Shown here one piece after another: positions 16,914 to 25,403 of a stretch of 35,719 nt of DNA (positions within the stretch are counted from its first letter, which is position 1; every line of letters begins with the position of its first letter). The position numbers and the translations under genes are program-made. The notes under the pieces were generated by a model. It was not told the origin of the DNA, made no database searches, and worked only from the letters and a program-made list of their open reading frames with translations. The DNA comes from Deltaproteobacteria bacterium (lineage in GTDB: Bacteria; Desulfobacterota; Desulfuromonadia; Geobacterales; Pseudopelobacteraceae): assembly GCA_016182975.1 (NCBI GenBank), contig JACPFJ010000035.1, positions 1 to 35,719 on the forward strand, given 5' to 3'.

Positions 16914-17234
16914 TCAGGGAAGCACGTGAGTCGAGGCTACCGGCAGGAGCGCCAGGTTGCGGGCACGCTTGATGGCCTCGGTGATCTCCCTCTGATGCCT
17001 GGAGCAGTTGCCGGAGATGCGGCGGGGAACGATCTTGCCGCGCTCGGAGATGAAATAGCGGAGCGTGCGGGGCTCCTTATAGTCGATGGTCAGGTTTTTC
17101 TCGGCGCAGAAGCGGCAGACCTTCCTGCGTTGGAAGGGGCGCTTTTTGCGGGGACCGCCGGGGCCGCCCGAGGGACGCTGTCCGGGGCCGCCTGCGGGAC
17201 GCTGATAGGGGGTGGATGTTCTTTCATCGCTCAT
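16914..17234 (-). CDS. rpsR: 30S ribosomal protein bS18
   Basis: A 106-residue protein whose conserved core (about residues 36-100) is standard. A Gly/Pro/Arg-rich N-terminal extension of about 30 residues ([14 protein letters not shown]) is unusual compared with the roughly 75-residue E. coli protein. The core keeps Cys40, Cys43, Cys77 and His80, which fits a zinc-binding (C+) form of bS18. It pairs with bS6 on the 30S platform. The gene follows rpsF by 20 bases; the ssb gene that often sits between them elsewhere is absent. Confidence 0.97.
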   Translation of the reverse strand: MSDERTSTPYQRPAGGPGQRPSGGPGGPRKKRPFQRRKVCRFCAEKNLTIDYKEPRTLRYFISERGKIVPRRISGNCSRHQREITEAIKRARNLALLPVASTHVLP

Positions 17235-17254
17235 GACGTTTATCCTCCAGGAAA

Positions 17255-17644
17255 TTATTCGTTTGCCGCTTCGGCGGGGGTAACGGCTTCCTCGCTGGTC
17301 TCGACCGCTTCGGGCTCGACCAGGGGCGCCTTCTTCTCGGCCACGGGCTTCTCGGGCTGATCGGTGATGTTGACGCTCTGGTACCTGAGCACCTTCTCGT
17401 CAAGCCTGAGACGCCGCTCCAGCTCGGCAATCAGCTCCCGGCCGCCGTCGTAACGCAGGTAAAGATAGCGTCCGCGGGCGGATTTCCTGATGGGGTAGGC
17501 CAGTTTCCTGATACCCCAGTCTTCCAGCCGGTGAAAGGCACCCTTGTAGGATGCGATCACGTCCTGGACCTTGTCGGCGACGCTCTTGATCTCGTCTTCG
17601 CCAAGTTCCGGCTGGAGGATGTAAATCGTTTCGTACTTCCTCAT
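17255..17644 (-). CDS. rpsF: 30S ribosomal protein bS6
   Basis: A 129-residue protein, first gene of the ribosomal operon. The core (residues 1-95) has [11 protein letters not shown] at the start, GIRKLAYPI near residue 48 and YLYLRYDG near 65. The last 35 residues form an acidic Ala/Glu/Pro tail, as in many bS6 proteins. I chose the ATG at 17644 because GGAGG is 9 bases upstream; the GTG at 17662 would put that site inside the gene. The leader contains hairpins that could serve S6:S18 autoregulation. Confidence 0.97.
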   Translation of the reverse strand: MRKYETIYILQPELGEDEIKSVADKVQDVIASYKGAFHRLEDWGIRKLAYPIRKSARGRYLYLRYDGGRELIAELERRLRLDEKVLRYQSVNITDQPEKPVAEKKAPLVEPEAVETSEEAVTPAEAANE

Positions 17645-17861
17645 GTCGTGTTTCCTCCTCACGGTTTTCGAGCCCCGGTCCTACCCGGAGCAAGGAGATG
17701 CGGCCTAAGCCGCTCTTTTAAAGAACAGTCTTTTTACTACAATTTTGAGGTAAGCGCAATAGGTTTATTATATTTGTTTTTGGATCGTGATGTTTCGACT
17801 TGGCCGGTATTTGTTTGTTTGATGTGTATAGTGAGGTCCTGAATATCTGAAGAACTCCGCA
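17645..17861 (-). other. Leader and upstream region of rpsF
   Basis: This gene-free spacer contains a perfect hairpin, GCGGC-CTAA-GCCGC at 17700-17713. Closer to rpsF, a CCGG/ACCGG-rich segment (about 17674-17693) could fold as an S6:S18-type leader motif. The 17720-17790 part is AT-rich and probably holds the operon promoter, but no clean -35/-10 pair is evident. Confidence 0.35.
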
Positions 17862-18347
17862 TCAGGCGCCCGCCCCGCCCAGCTTTTCGGCCAGCCGGGG
17901 ATCAACGGGAAGCGGGACAACCTCGGCGATCCGAATCCCGCCATATTCTGGATGCGCCGGATTCAGCACCAGGTTCCACGCCTTGCCGTAGGGGAGCATG
18001 ATCGACGGCACCCGCAGCGCAACGGTTTTTCCCGTCAGCAACCACTCCCTGCCCAACAGCACGGTCCCGGCTGCCGGCGGACGGGCGCTCCAGTTGTCCG
18101 GCAGGCTTGCCGCATCCACTTTCTGGATCGTTATCGTGTCGGGGGCTTCGATGGTAACCAGCACAAGGTCCGGTGGGGCGCAGGTTTCAGGATAGTGGGG
18201 GAGATATTCCAGCATGGCGCTCGCGGCGCTTTCGGCGGTATACAGCGCCGTCCATCCCTTCGGATTCCAGCGGCCGCCAAAGAGCTGGGCGCCGCGGCCG
18301 CTCAGGTCATTGGCATACAGTTGCGGAGCAACCCGATAGAGCAGCAT
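17862..18347 (-). CDS. RES-domain toxin (NAD+-degrading family)
   Basis: A 161-residue protein with the RES fold signatures near the N-terminus. Arg5 and Arg26 (GGRWNPKG), Tyr36 (ALYTAES) and Glu47 (AMLEYLPHYP) match the conserved pocket residues of the family. RES toxins degrade NAD+ (NAD phosphorylase or glycohydrolase activity) and halt growth. Its start codon overlaps the stop of the preceding antitoxin gene by one base (TGATG), so the pair is translationally coupled. It is full length and appears intact. Confidence 0.92.
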   Translation of the reverse strand: MLLYRVAPQLYANDLSGRGAQLFGGRWNPKGWTALYTAESAASAMLEYLPHYPETCAPPDLVLVTIEAPDTITIQKVDAASLPDNWSARPPAAGTVLLGREWLLTGKTVALRVPSIMLPYGKAWNLVLNPAHPEYGGIRIAEVVPLPVDPRLAEKLGGAGA

Positions 18348-18814
18348 CAGATGAAGATCCCATGCTCAATCCGCCCCAGTTCATCCAGCACCATCTCAAT
18401 GCCGGGGATGGTGTCGAGCAGCGCGGTGGGAGCAACACCTCCCAGGGCGTAATTCGGTGTCTTCAGCCAGACGGAAACCTTCTTGTCGTCCCGGAAGACT
18501 TCCCGGCAGCGGCGGTATACGCGGACAAGCTGAGCGACCCTGTCGGAAAGGTCTAGTCCAAGCGGTGTGTTGGCTTCGACATTTCTCTGTATTGTTCTGC
18601 TGGTGGTGTGCAGCCAGGCGGCAACATCCTTTTGGGGGATATCGATCTTTTTGGCCAGTTCGGTAATGGTGGAGCCCGGCAGGCCGGAGCGTATCTTCTC
18701 GATCCACTCCTGCTCCGAAAGCGGTCTGACCATGCCGTTATCAAACCCGAACAGAACCGCAAGGAATTGCTCATCCGCTGCTTCGGAACTTCTGCGGGCC
18801 TTATGAGTTCTCAT
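18347..18814 (-). CDS. Xre/MbcA/ParS-type antitoxin of the RES pair
   Basis: A 155-residue protein. The N-terminal half contains a helix-turn-helix-like segment (about residues 47-75, TITELAKKIDIPQKDVAAWL and RTIQRN). The C-terminal half is a DUF2384-like toxin-binding domain ending in IPGIEMVLDELGRIEHGIFI. I chose the ATG at 18814 because AAGGAG lies upstream; the longer frame to 18862 would run through the operator. It should block the RES active site with its C-terminus and repress its own promoter. Confidence 0.9.
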   Translation of the reverse strand: MRTHKARRSSEAADEQFLAVLFGFDNGMVRPLSEQEWIEKIRSGLPGSTITELAKKIDIPQKDVAAWLHTTSRTIQRNVEANTPLGLDLSDRVAQLVRVYRRCREVFRDDKKVSVWLKTPNYALGGVAPTALLDTIPGIEMVLDELGRIEHGIFI

Positions 18815-18835
18815 GGTGCTCTCCTTTTGATTATT

Positions 18836-18854
18836 TGTCGCACTTATAGCGACA
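18836..18854 (-). promoter_or_regulatory. Operator dyad of the RES/Xre operon
   Basis: TGTCGC and GCGACA form a perfect 6-bp inverted repeat with a 7-base spacer, 22 bases upstream of the antitoxin ATG. A minus-strand TTGACA lies just upstream (around 18857-18862). The position fits autorepression by the antitoxin. Confidence 0.55.
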
Positions 18855-18904
18855 TTTGTCAAGTAACCTGTTTGGGGAGCACAACGTACTCCATACCTGA
18901 AATA

Positions 18905-19792
18905 TCAGCGAATCATGGCCCGCCGCGCCCGGAACTTCCGCACCAGCTCCACCGGGTGGTAGGAGAGCTTGGCGTTGCGCAGCCCAGGCTCCCCCAGGTC
19001 CTGTTCGCGGTTGATGTAGCGGCAGTCGCTGAACAGCAACCTTGCGAATTCGCGGTTGACCAGTTGCGAGAGTCCCTCCATGAAGGGATCGGCCTTCTCG
19101 AAATGGCAGACCGCCGTCTCCCGGTTGAGGCGCTCCCCGAGCGCAAACGCCTTCACAACCCCCTCCACGGTCACGATCACCCCCTCCAGCCCCAACTCCT
19201 CCGTCATCGTCACCCCCTCGGCGGCGGCCTCCAACTCCAGGTCCAGGGAGGGGTTCTCCTCGTGCTCTGCCAGGCGGTACCAGGCGTCGAGCAGTTCCAG
19301 GCAGCCGCAGCGGCGCGCCGGGGAAAATGCCTCCACCTCGTAGCGGTGGCGGGCCGTGAAGTAGCTGATACGGTTCTTCTTCTTGTGGAAACGGTTGCCC
19401 GGCAGGGTGGCCAGGTCCTCCCGCAGGTAGAGATAGTCGCAGGAATCGCGCTCCTCGGTCACCTCCAGGCCCGCGCCCGACAGATACCTTGCCGCAAAGG
19501 CCTCGTCCGCACCGTAGAGCTCCTCTCCGGCGCCGAACAGCGTGTCGAGAGCTGCGGCCACATCCCCGCCCAGCGGGGGGAGGAAGCGCCGTCTGCCGTC
19601 ATACCCTCTTCCCAGCAGCACCAGGGCATCTCTCACGGCGGTCATCCGGTAGTCGTGTGCCCGCCTGAACAGGTACAGCCCGGCGAAGGTCAGCTCCGAG
19701 ACGCGGGGCTGGAGCCGCTCGAAGATGCCGTCAAAAAGCGCCTTGTCGCTGAATTCGAGTGCCCTGGAGTCCGGATAGAGCGGGATTTCCAT
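18905..19792 (-). CDS. DUF2156 (phosphatidylglycerol lysyltransferase C-terminal-like) protein
   Basis: A 295-residue soluble protein of the GNAT-fold DUF2156 group. Recognisable blocks are QPRVSELTFAGLYLFR near the N-terminus, LPGNRFHKKKNRI in the middle and the C-terminal YINREQDLGEPGLRNAKLSYHP. Only the C-terminal catalytic-type domain of MprF is present, without its membrane flippase half, so lipid modification should not be assumed; the family may transfer aminoacyl groups to other acceptors. I chose the ATG at 19792 because GGAG lies 6 bases upstream. An ATG at 19828 gives 307 residues but lacks such a site. It diverges from the aminotransferase gene across 77 bases. Confidence 0.85.
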   Translation of the reverse strand: MEIPLYPDSRALEFSDKALFDGIFERLQPRVSELTFAGLYLFRRAHDYRMTAVRDALVLLGRGYDGRRRFLPPLGGDVAAALDTLFGAGEELYGADEAFAARYLSGAGLEVTEERDSCDYLYLREDLATLPGNRFHKKKNRISYFTARHRYEVEAFSPARRCGCLELLDAWYRLAEHEENPSLDLELEAAAEGVTMTEELGLEGVIVTVEGVVKAFALGERLNRETAVCHFEKADPFMEGLSQLVNREFARLLFSDCRYINREQDLGEPGLRNAKLSYHPVELVRKFRARRAMIR

Positions 19793-19869
19793 TGAGTTCT
19801 CCGCGAATTGTTTGTAGTATTCCACCATTAATGTATCATATCAGATAATTTCAAGTGGGGGGGGCAGCT

Positions 19870-21063
19870 ATGGCCATAGCCATGAAGATCGCCGGTCACA
19901 TCTCCAGGTCGTCCTGGATCCGCAGGATGTTCGAGGAGGGGGAGCGGCTGCGGCTGGAGTTCGGCGCCGAGAACGTCTACGACTTCACCCTGGGGAACCC
20001 GGACGTGGAGCCCCCCAAGGCCTTCTACCGCGAGCTGCTGGCACTGGCGCAGAACCCGCTGCCGGGCATGCACCGCTACATGAACAACGCCGGCTACGCC
20101 GAGACCCGCGCCGCCGTGGCGGCCAAGCTGGCGAAGGATTCCGGGCTGAACGTGACCGCCGATCACGTCATCATGACCTGCGGTGCGGGCGGGGCGCTCA
20201 ACGCGGTGCTCAAGACCATCCTCAACCCCGGCGAGGAGGTCATCATACTGGCCCCCTATTTTGTGGAGTACAAGTTCTACATCGACAACCACGGCGGCGT
20301 GCCGGTCGAGGTCTGGACCGACCACGAGACCTTCCAGCTGGACATCGACGCCATAGAAAAGGCGCTGACCTCCAGGACGCGGGCCATCATCGTCTGCTCC
20401 CCCAACAACCCCACCGGCGTGATCTATCCCGCCGAGAGCCTGAAAAGGCTGGGGGATATCCTCAAGGACATCCACCGGCGCACCGGCCACCTCATCTACG
20501 CCATCTCCGACGAACCATACGCCCGCATCGCCTTTGACGGCAAACATGTCCCCAATATCTTCCCGCTGGTGGAGAGCTCGATCATCGTCACCTCCCACAG
20601 CAAGGACCTGGCCCTGCCTGGTGAACGCATCGGCTACCTGGCGGCCAATCCGCGTATGGATACGGTCTTGCAGTTCATGGAAGGGGCCGTATTCAGCAAC
20701 CGTACGCTCGGTTTCGTCAACGCCCCGGCCCTCATGCAGCGGCTGGTGACAAAACTTCAGGACGAGTCGGTGGACATCGCCGATTACCAGGCCAAGCGCG
20801 ATCTGCTGGTGAGCGAGCTGACAGCCATGGGATTTGAAATGGTCAGGCCGGACGGCGCCTTCTATCTCTTCCCAAAGTCGCCGCTCAAGGACGACGTCGA
20901 GTTCGTCAAGCTGGCCCAGAAGCACCACATCCTGCTGGTGCCGGGCGCCGGCTTCGGAGCACCGGGCTTCTTTCGTATCGCCTACTGCGTGGACATGAAG
21001 GTGATCGAACGCAGCCTGCCGGCCTGGCGCGCGTTGGCCAGGGAGGTGGGGCTGAAGGGGTAG
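19870..21063 (+). CDS. Class I PLP-dependent aminotransferase (aspartate aminotransferase-like)
   Basis: A 397-residue cytoplasmic enzyme of fold type I. Asn180 (SPNNPTG), Asp214 and Tyr217 (ISDEPYARI) contact the cofactor. Lys245 (TSHSKDLALPGER) forms the Schiff base, Arg253 binds the phosphate, and the C-terminal FFRIAY arginine should bind the substrate carboxylate. I chose the ATG at 19870, which follows a G-rich site; a GTG at 19855 would add five residues (Met-Gly-Gly-Ala-Ala). The substrate cannot be fixed; aspartate, alanine or an aromatic/LL-diaminopimelate-related role are possible. It ends at a strong terminator. Confidence 0.93.
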   Translation: MAIAMKIAGHISRSSWIRRMFEEGERLRLEFGAENVYDFTLGNPDVEPPKAFYRELLALAQNPLPGMHRYMNNAGYAETRAAVAAKLAKDSGLNVTADHVIMTCGAGGALNAVLKTILNPGEEVIILAPYFVEYKFYIDNHGGVPVEVWTDHETFQLDIDAIEKALTSRTRAIIVCSPNNPTGVIYPAESLKRLGDILKDIHRRTGHLIYAISDEPYARIAFDGKHVPNIFPLVESSIIVTSHSKDLALPGERIGYLAANPRMDTVLQFMEGAVFSNRTLGFVNAPALMQRLVTKLQDESVDIADYQAKRDLLVSELTAMGFEMVRPDGAFYLFPKSPLKDDVEFVKLAQKHHILLVPGAGFGAPGFFRIAYCVDMKVIERSLPAWRALAREVGLKG

Positions 21064-21099
21064 CCTGTCGGACATAGCCGCGACGCTGGAAAATCGCAC

Positions 21100-21134
21100 A
21101 AAAAAGCCGCCTCTTGATCGAGGCGGTTTTTTTT
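21100..21134 (+). terminator. Rho-independent terminator of the aminotransferase gene
   Basis: CCGCCTC (21107-21113) pairs with GAGGCGG (21120-21126) around TTGATC, flanked by A5 and T8. It could work in both directions. Confidence 0.93.
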
Positions 21135-21403
21135 GACCAGGGAAGAGCTGGATTGGGCGGTCGAGGCCGTGGCAATGGCAAAGTAAAGATATACCGATAT
21201 ATATACCGATATTTTATTAAATCTGTTTTCAGGCTATTGCACTCACACCAGAAGTCAACCACGCTTTTATCCAGCCGAGTTACCATTTTAAAACAATTTT
21301 CTATTGACAATATTTACCCAAAGTATAGATTTCACCATGCAACGGTTATTGCAACCATTTATGCTTATCCAAAAGAGTGGGACGGATGATCAGTGGAGGT
21401 TTT
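21135..21403 (+). other. AT-rich spacer with short direct repeat
   Basis: No gene is supported here. ATACCGATAT occurs twice (21191-21200 and 21203-21212). A consensus TTGACA at 21304-21309 is followed by TATAGA at 21324, but the 14-base spacing is short for a sigma-70 promoter. Base composition is clearly lower in GC than its neighbours. Confidence 0.5.
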
Positions 21404-21856
21404 ATGGACCTCGATCTGGAGATGCTCGACAAGGTTGTTGATGGTTATGTCGCCGCGCGGCGGGCCGGTGGGCCGAAGAGGGCAGTGGAGGCGCTGCGTT
21501 TTGCCGTGTACAACAGCACCGGTCACCGGCACGCCGGAGAGGCATTTCGCAAGATCGGATGCCTCGCCAGGAGCTATGCAAAAATCTACCGGATGATGAG
21601 CCATCCCCGCTGCGGGATCGAACTGCCCCTTGCCCTCAGCACCGTCTGCATTTGCGGCGCCAGCATCTTTTTGGCTTCACGTGGGGCTGCCGATGACGAG
21701 AACTTTATTCTCCCGGTAATCATGACCCTCAACGGGATATTCATGGTCATGTACATCGTCAGGGAGATCGTCAGGAAATGGTGTGAATTCAGGGTGCTGG
21801 CAGCGATCTACGAAGAACTCGCCGAGTTTGCCGGACGGGAGATGACTTGTGCCTGA
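21404..21856 (+). CDS. Unrecognised small membrane protein with two predicted helices
   Basis: About 150 residues. A soluble, mostly helical N-terminal half is followed by two hydrophobic segments (about residues 73-93 and 103-125), and then a short amphipathic tail. I recognise no family. The GGAGG four bases before the ATG at 21404 favours that start; an ATG at 21386 and a GTG at 21377 are alternatives. It stands alone between a terminator and a convergent operon, downstream of an AT-rich stretch, so it may be an acquired gene. The hydrophobic pair and charged N-terminus resemble small effector or SLATT-like proteins, but this is only an impression. Confidence 0.6.
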   Translation: MDLDLEMLDKVVDGYVAARRAGGPKRAVEALRFAVYNSTGHRHAGEAFRKIGCLARSYAKIYRMMSHPRCGIELPLALSTVCICGASIFLASRGAADDENFILPVIMTLNGIFMVMYIVREIVRKWCEFRVLAAIYEELAEFAGREMTCA

Positions 21857-21938
21857 AAAGGGATCGACCGCTTCCGTTTCGACGCCGAGCAGAGGTTGCG
21901 GGCGGGGCTGGCTGAGGCGGGATTGAAGGGGCCTTATC

Positions 21939-22469
21939 TCAGGCGGGCGGCTGCTTGCTGCGCTCCGTCGCCTTTTCTTCCAGGAACTCGATGAAGTCGA
22001 TGTTGCGGGTGACGAAGCGCAGGTTGAAGCGGCTCTCGTAGAGGAGGATGGCCGAGGCCGCGAAGAGGAACAGGCCGCCGCCAAGGGCGATCAGGGTGGG
22101 AATCCAGCCATGACCCGGACTGCCGTAGGCCACGTTGATGGCAATGGCCAGGCTGGAGGCGACAAACAGCGCGGTGGCGGTATACAGTGCGGCCATGGCC
22201 TTCTGGATCAGGGTCGCCCGCCGCTTTTGAAGGGCGATCTGACCCCGCAGGTGCTGCATCCGCTCCTCGGGGTAGGATATCCGTCCTTCCACGAGGGCCT
22301 CCACCTCCCCCTTCATCACGTTGACCCGGTCGAAGATCCGCCCCAGGCGGGCCGAGGTGGAGAAGATCAGGGTCCCGCAGGCCGAGATGAGCACCGCCGG
22401 GGTGATCATCGAGGTCAGGACGCGTGAGCTGGTGAGGGCCTCCAGTATCTCTTTCTCGTTAATGGCCAT
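21939..22469 (-). CDS. DUF2721 membrane protein
   Basis: A 176-residue protein with three hydrophobic segments (about residues 18-40, 92-114 and 122-144). A charged helical region lies between the first and second, including the ARLGRIFDRVNVMKGEVEAL stretch typical of DUF2721. Function is unknown. It starts 1 base after the aguB stop, so it is the last gene of the aguA-aguB transcript. This linkage may be incidental or may point to a role in polyamine or amine transport; nothing in the sequence decides this. Confidence 0.85.
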   Translation of the reverse strand: MAINEKEILEALTSSRVLTSMITPAVLISACGTLIFSTSARLGRIFDRVNVMKGEVEALVEGRISYPEERMQHLRGQIALQKRRATLIQKAMAALYTATALFVASSLAIAINVAYGSPGHGWIPTLIALGGGLFLFAASAILLYESRFNLRFVTRNIDFIEFLEEKATERSKQPPA

Positions 22470-22470
22470 G

Positions 22471-23355
22471 TCAATCCCTGTACCTTTTCAACAGATCCCC
22501 GTAGGCGTCTATCCTCCGGTCGCGCAGGAAGGGCCAGATGCGCCGCACCTGTTCGCTCCTCGCCATGTCGATGTCCACCAGCAACACCTCTTCCCGGTCC
22601 CGCGACGCCTCGGCCAGGATCTCCCCCTGTGGACCGGCCGCGAAGCTGCTCCCCCAGAAGCGGATACCGCTCTGCGGGTGCTGCGACGAGGGCTCGAAGC
22701 CGACCCGGTTGGCCGCCAGGAGCGGCAGGCCGTTGGCTACGGCGTGGCCGCGCTGCACCGTTATCCACGCCTCGCGCTGGCGTTCCTGCTCCGCGGTCGT
22801 GTCGGCCGGGTCCCAGCCGATGGCGGTAGGGTAGATCAGCAGGTCGGCCCCGGCCAGGGCCATCAGGCGGGCCGCCTCGGGATACCACTGGTCCCAGCAG
22901 ACCAGCACCCCCAGCGTCCCGACCGAGGTGCGGACCGGGTTGAAACCCAGGTCGCCCGGCGTGAAGTAGAACTTCTCGTAGAAACCTGGGTCGTCGGGGA
23001 TGTGCATCTTGCGGTAGTGGCCTGCGATGGAGCCGTCCCTCTCGAACACCACGGCGGTGTTGTGGTACAGGCCAGGTGCGCGGCGCTCGAAGAGCGAGGA
23101 GACGATCACCACCCCGAGATCGCGGGCCAGGGCGGCGACGGCGCGGCTCGTCTCGCCGGGGATCGGCTCGGCCAGGTCGAACAGGGCCGGTTCCTCCACC
23201 TGGCAGAAGTAGGGGCCGGCGTGCAGTTCCTGCAGCACGATCAGTGCCGCACCGGATGCGGCGGCGCGGCGGACCATGGTGAAGCTCTTCTCCAGGGTGG
23301 CCTCCCTGTCGCTGGAACAGCCCTGCTGGATCAATGCGGCCTTGAGGGTCGTCAT
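22471..23355 (-). CDS. aguB: N-carbamoylputrescine amidase
   Basis: A 294-residue member of the carbon-nitrogen hydrolase (nitrilase) family. The catalytic triad is Glu43 (VLQELHAGPYFC), Lys116 (HYRKMHIPDDPGFYEKFYF) and Cys153 (LVCWDQWYPEAAR). It cleaves N-carbamoylputrescine to putrescine, CO2 and ammonia. The family assignment to AguB rather than another nitrilase branch is strengthened by its 4-base overlap with the agmatine deiminase gene. Confidence 0.96.
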   Translation of the reverse strand: MTTLKAALIQQGCSSDREATLEKSFTMVRRAAASGAALIVLQELHAGPYFCQVEEPALFDLAEPIPGETSRAVAALARDLGVVIVSSLFERRAPGLYHNTAVVFERDGSIAGHYRKMHIPDDPGFYEKFYFTPGDLGFNPVRTSVGTLGVLVCWDQWYPEAARLMALAGADLLIYPTAIGWDPADTTAEQERQREAWITVQRGHAVANGLPLLAANRVGFEPSSQHPQSGIRFWGSSFAAGPQGEILAEASRDREEVLLVDIDMARSEQVRRIWPFLRDRRIDAYGDLLKRYRD

Positions 23356-24377
23356 GGCAGCACCCCCTGGGGGAGTTGCATGGTCACGCAGTGCAGCGAG
23401 CCGTGCTGCTCGATCAGCGGCAGGGAGTCGACAGCGATGATCTCGCGGCCGGGGAAGGCCTGGCCGATCCGCTCCAGGGCGAGGCTGTCCTTCTCCTGGT
23501 CGCGATAGCTGGGGACCAGCACCGCGCCGTTGATCACCAGGAAGTTGGCATAGGTGGCCGGCAGGCGGTGGGCCTGCTCGTCGAAGCGCGCCTTGGGCCA
23601 GGGAAGCGGGATCAGGCGGTAGGGGGAGCCGTCCGGGGCGCGGAAGGACTTCAACTCCTCCTCCATCAGCTTCAACTCCTGGAAGTGCTCGTCACGCGGG
23701 TCGTCGCAGGCGGTGTAGGCGATGACGTTGTCCGGACAGAAACGCGCCAGGGTGTCCACGTGGGAGTCGGTGTCGTCACCGGCCAGGCGGCCGTGGTTGA
23801 GCCACAGCACGCGCCGCGCCCCCAAAAGCGAGGCCATGGCCTGCTCGACATCGCTCCTGTCCAACTGCGGGTTGCGGTTGGGGGAGAGCAGACATTCCGC
23901 AGTGGTGAGGATCGTGCCGAGGCCGTCGCTCTCGATGGCGCCCCCCTCCATGATCAGCCCGATGGTCTTGAGGTTGGGGGCGAGCGCACCCCGCTCCTTG
24001 AGGCGCCTGGTGATCAGGTTGTCGTGGTTGGCCGGAAACTTGAGCCCCCAGCCGTTGAAGCCGAAGTCAAGGAGCACCGGCCTGTTGTTGAACATCACCG
24101 TGATCGGGCCGAAGTCGCGTGCCCAGGTGTCGTTGTTCGGCATCTCGCCTACGGTGACCCTGGTCATATCCACTCCGGCGGCTGCCAGGTATTCTACGGC
24201 CTCCGCGGCATGGGGCGCCGTCAGCAGCACCCGCTCGAAACCGGCGATCCGGCGGATGATATCGGCGAATACCGGGCGGATATCGTCGAGCATGTAGGCC
24301 CAGTCGGTGCCTTCGTGGGGCCAGGCCAGAAGGACGCCGTCCTGCGCCTCCCATTCGGCGGGGAGTCTCGGGTTCAC
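23352..24377 (-). CDS. aguA: Agmatine deiminase
   Basis: A 341-residue enzyme of the guanidino-group-modifying fold that converts agmatine to N-carbamoylputrescine and ammonia. Key residues are Asp88 (TWARDFGP), Glu145 (EGGAIESDG), His206 (DTDSHVDTLARF) and the nucleophile Cys330 (HGSLHCVTMQLPQG). I chose the GTG at 24377 because GGAG lies 8 bases upstream; a GTG at 24410 would add 11 residues of poor conservation. With aguB it completes putrescine synthesis from agmatine; arginine decarboxylase is not in the window. Confidence 0.96.
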   Translation of the reverse strand: MNPRLPAEWEAQDGVLLAWPHEGTDWAYMLDDIRPVFADIIRRIAGFERVLLTAPHAAEAVEYLAAAGVDMTRVTVGEMPNNDTWARDFGPITVMFNNRPVLLDFGFNGWGLKFPANHDNLITRRLKERGALAPNLKTIGLIMEGGAIESDGLGTILTTAECLLSPNRNPQLDRSDVEQAMASLLGARRVLWLNHGRLAGDDTDSHVDTLARFCPDNVIAYTACDDPRDEHFQELKLMEEELKSFRAPDGSPYRLIPLPWPKARFDEQAHRLPATYANFLVINGAVLVPSYRDQEKDSLALERIGQAFPGREIIAVDSLPLIEQHGSLHCVTMQLPQGVLP

Positions 24378-24481
24378 TGAACTGTCTCCTTTTCCATTGC
24401 AGATGAGCACCCAGTATAGAGAGAGATACCGCCCGGCGCAAGCCCCCTGTGAAGCCGCCGGCCCGCCGCCGCAGTTTTGCC

Positions 24482-24510
24482 TTGATTTCTCACCCCGCTT
24501 GCATTAGAAA
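24482..24510 (+). promoter_or_regulatory. Candidate ispE promoter
   Basis: TTGATT and TAGAAA are separated by 17 bases, about 45 bases before the ispE start. The rest of the divergent spacer 24378-24554 shows nothing else. Confidence 0.35.
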
Positions 24511-24554
24511 ACAAGTCTCCCATCTGCGTGTAACCCAATCGTGACGGAGTCCCC

Positions 24555-25397
24555 GTGAAAAGCCTGACACTGAAAGCCCCCGCCAAGGTCAACTACCTGC
24601 TCGACGTAATCCGGCGGCGTCCCGACGGCTACCACGACTTGCGCATGGTCATGCAGCGGGTCAACCTGTGCGACGAGATTACCATCACCCTGACCGGCAA
24701 CGGGGGGATAGCGGTCAACTGCGGCAAGGAAGGGGTCCCCGACGGACCGGGCAACATCGCCTGGAAGGCGGCGCGGGTCATGCTCGACCTGGCCGGGAGC
24801 GGACAGGGGGCCGAGATCGCCATCACCAAGAACATCCCGGTGGCGGCCGGATTGGGGGGCGGGAGCAGTGACGCCGCCAGCGTGCTGATGGGGATGAACG
24901 ACCTGCTGGGGCTGGGGCTCTCCGACCGGCGCCTGATGGAGATCGGCGTCAAGCTGGGGGCCGACGTCCCCTTTTTCATCTTCAAAAAGACAGCCCTTGC
25001 CGAGGGAATCGGCGAACAACTCTGCGCCATGCCGGCGATGCCCCCTGTCTGGGTGCTGCTGGTGAACCCCGGCGTTCACGTCTCCACGGCATGGGTCTAT
25101 CGAAATTTGCAGTTGACAAACCGGGGGGGGCTGGCTAAACTTCCACATTTTTACGGCACTGTCGATGACATCTGTTCCATCCTCTCGAACGACCTTGAAT
25201 CGGTGACTATCCCGGCCTTTCCGGTCATAGCCGAAATCAAGGCCGCCATGCTGCGTCTGGGTGCGGCGGGAGCCATGATGTCCGGCAGCGGCCCGACGGT
25301 GTTCGGCCTCTTTCGGGACAGGGAGGGCGCCGAACGGGCGCGGGAAACTCTGGTCGGCGACAGCGGCTGGTTTGCCGCCGCGGTGAAAACACTGTAA
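24555..25397 (+). CDS. ispE: 4-diphosphocytidyl-2-C-methyl-D-erythritol kinase
   Basis: A 280-residue GHMP kinase of the MEP (non-mevalonate) isoprenoid pathway. Lys11 (APAKVNYLL) and Asp137 (GADVPFF) are the catalytic residues, and the ATP-binding glycine loop is [15 protein letters not shown] near residue 95. The C-terminal motif [15 protein letters not shown] is also typical. It starts with GTG preceded by GGAG. It heads the conserved block ispE, tRNA-Gln, prs, rplY, pth, ychF. Confidence 0.97.
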   Translation: MKSLTLKAPAKVNYLLDVIRRRPDGYHDLRMVMQRVNLCDEITITLTGNGGIAVNCGKEGVPDGPGNIAWKAARVMLDLAGSGQGAEIAITKNIPVAAGLGGGSSDAASVLMGMNDLLGLGLSDRRLMEIGVKLGADVPFFIFKKTALAEGIGEQLCAMPAMPPVWVLLVNPGVHVSTAWVYRNLQLTNRGGLAKLPHFYGTVDDICSILSNDLESVTIPAFPVIAEIKAAMLRLGAAGAMMSGSGPTVFGLFRDREGAERARETLVGDSGWFAAAVKTL

Positions 25398-25403
25398 ATA
25401 TCG

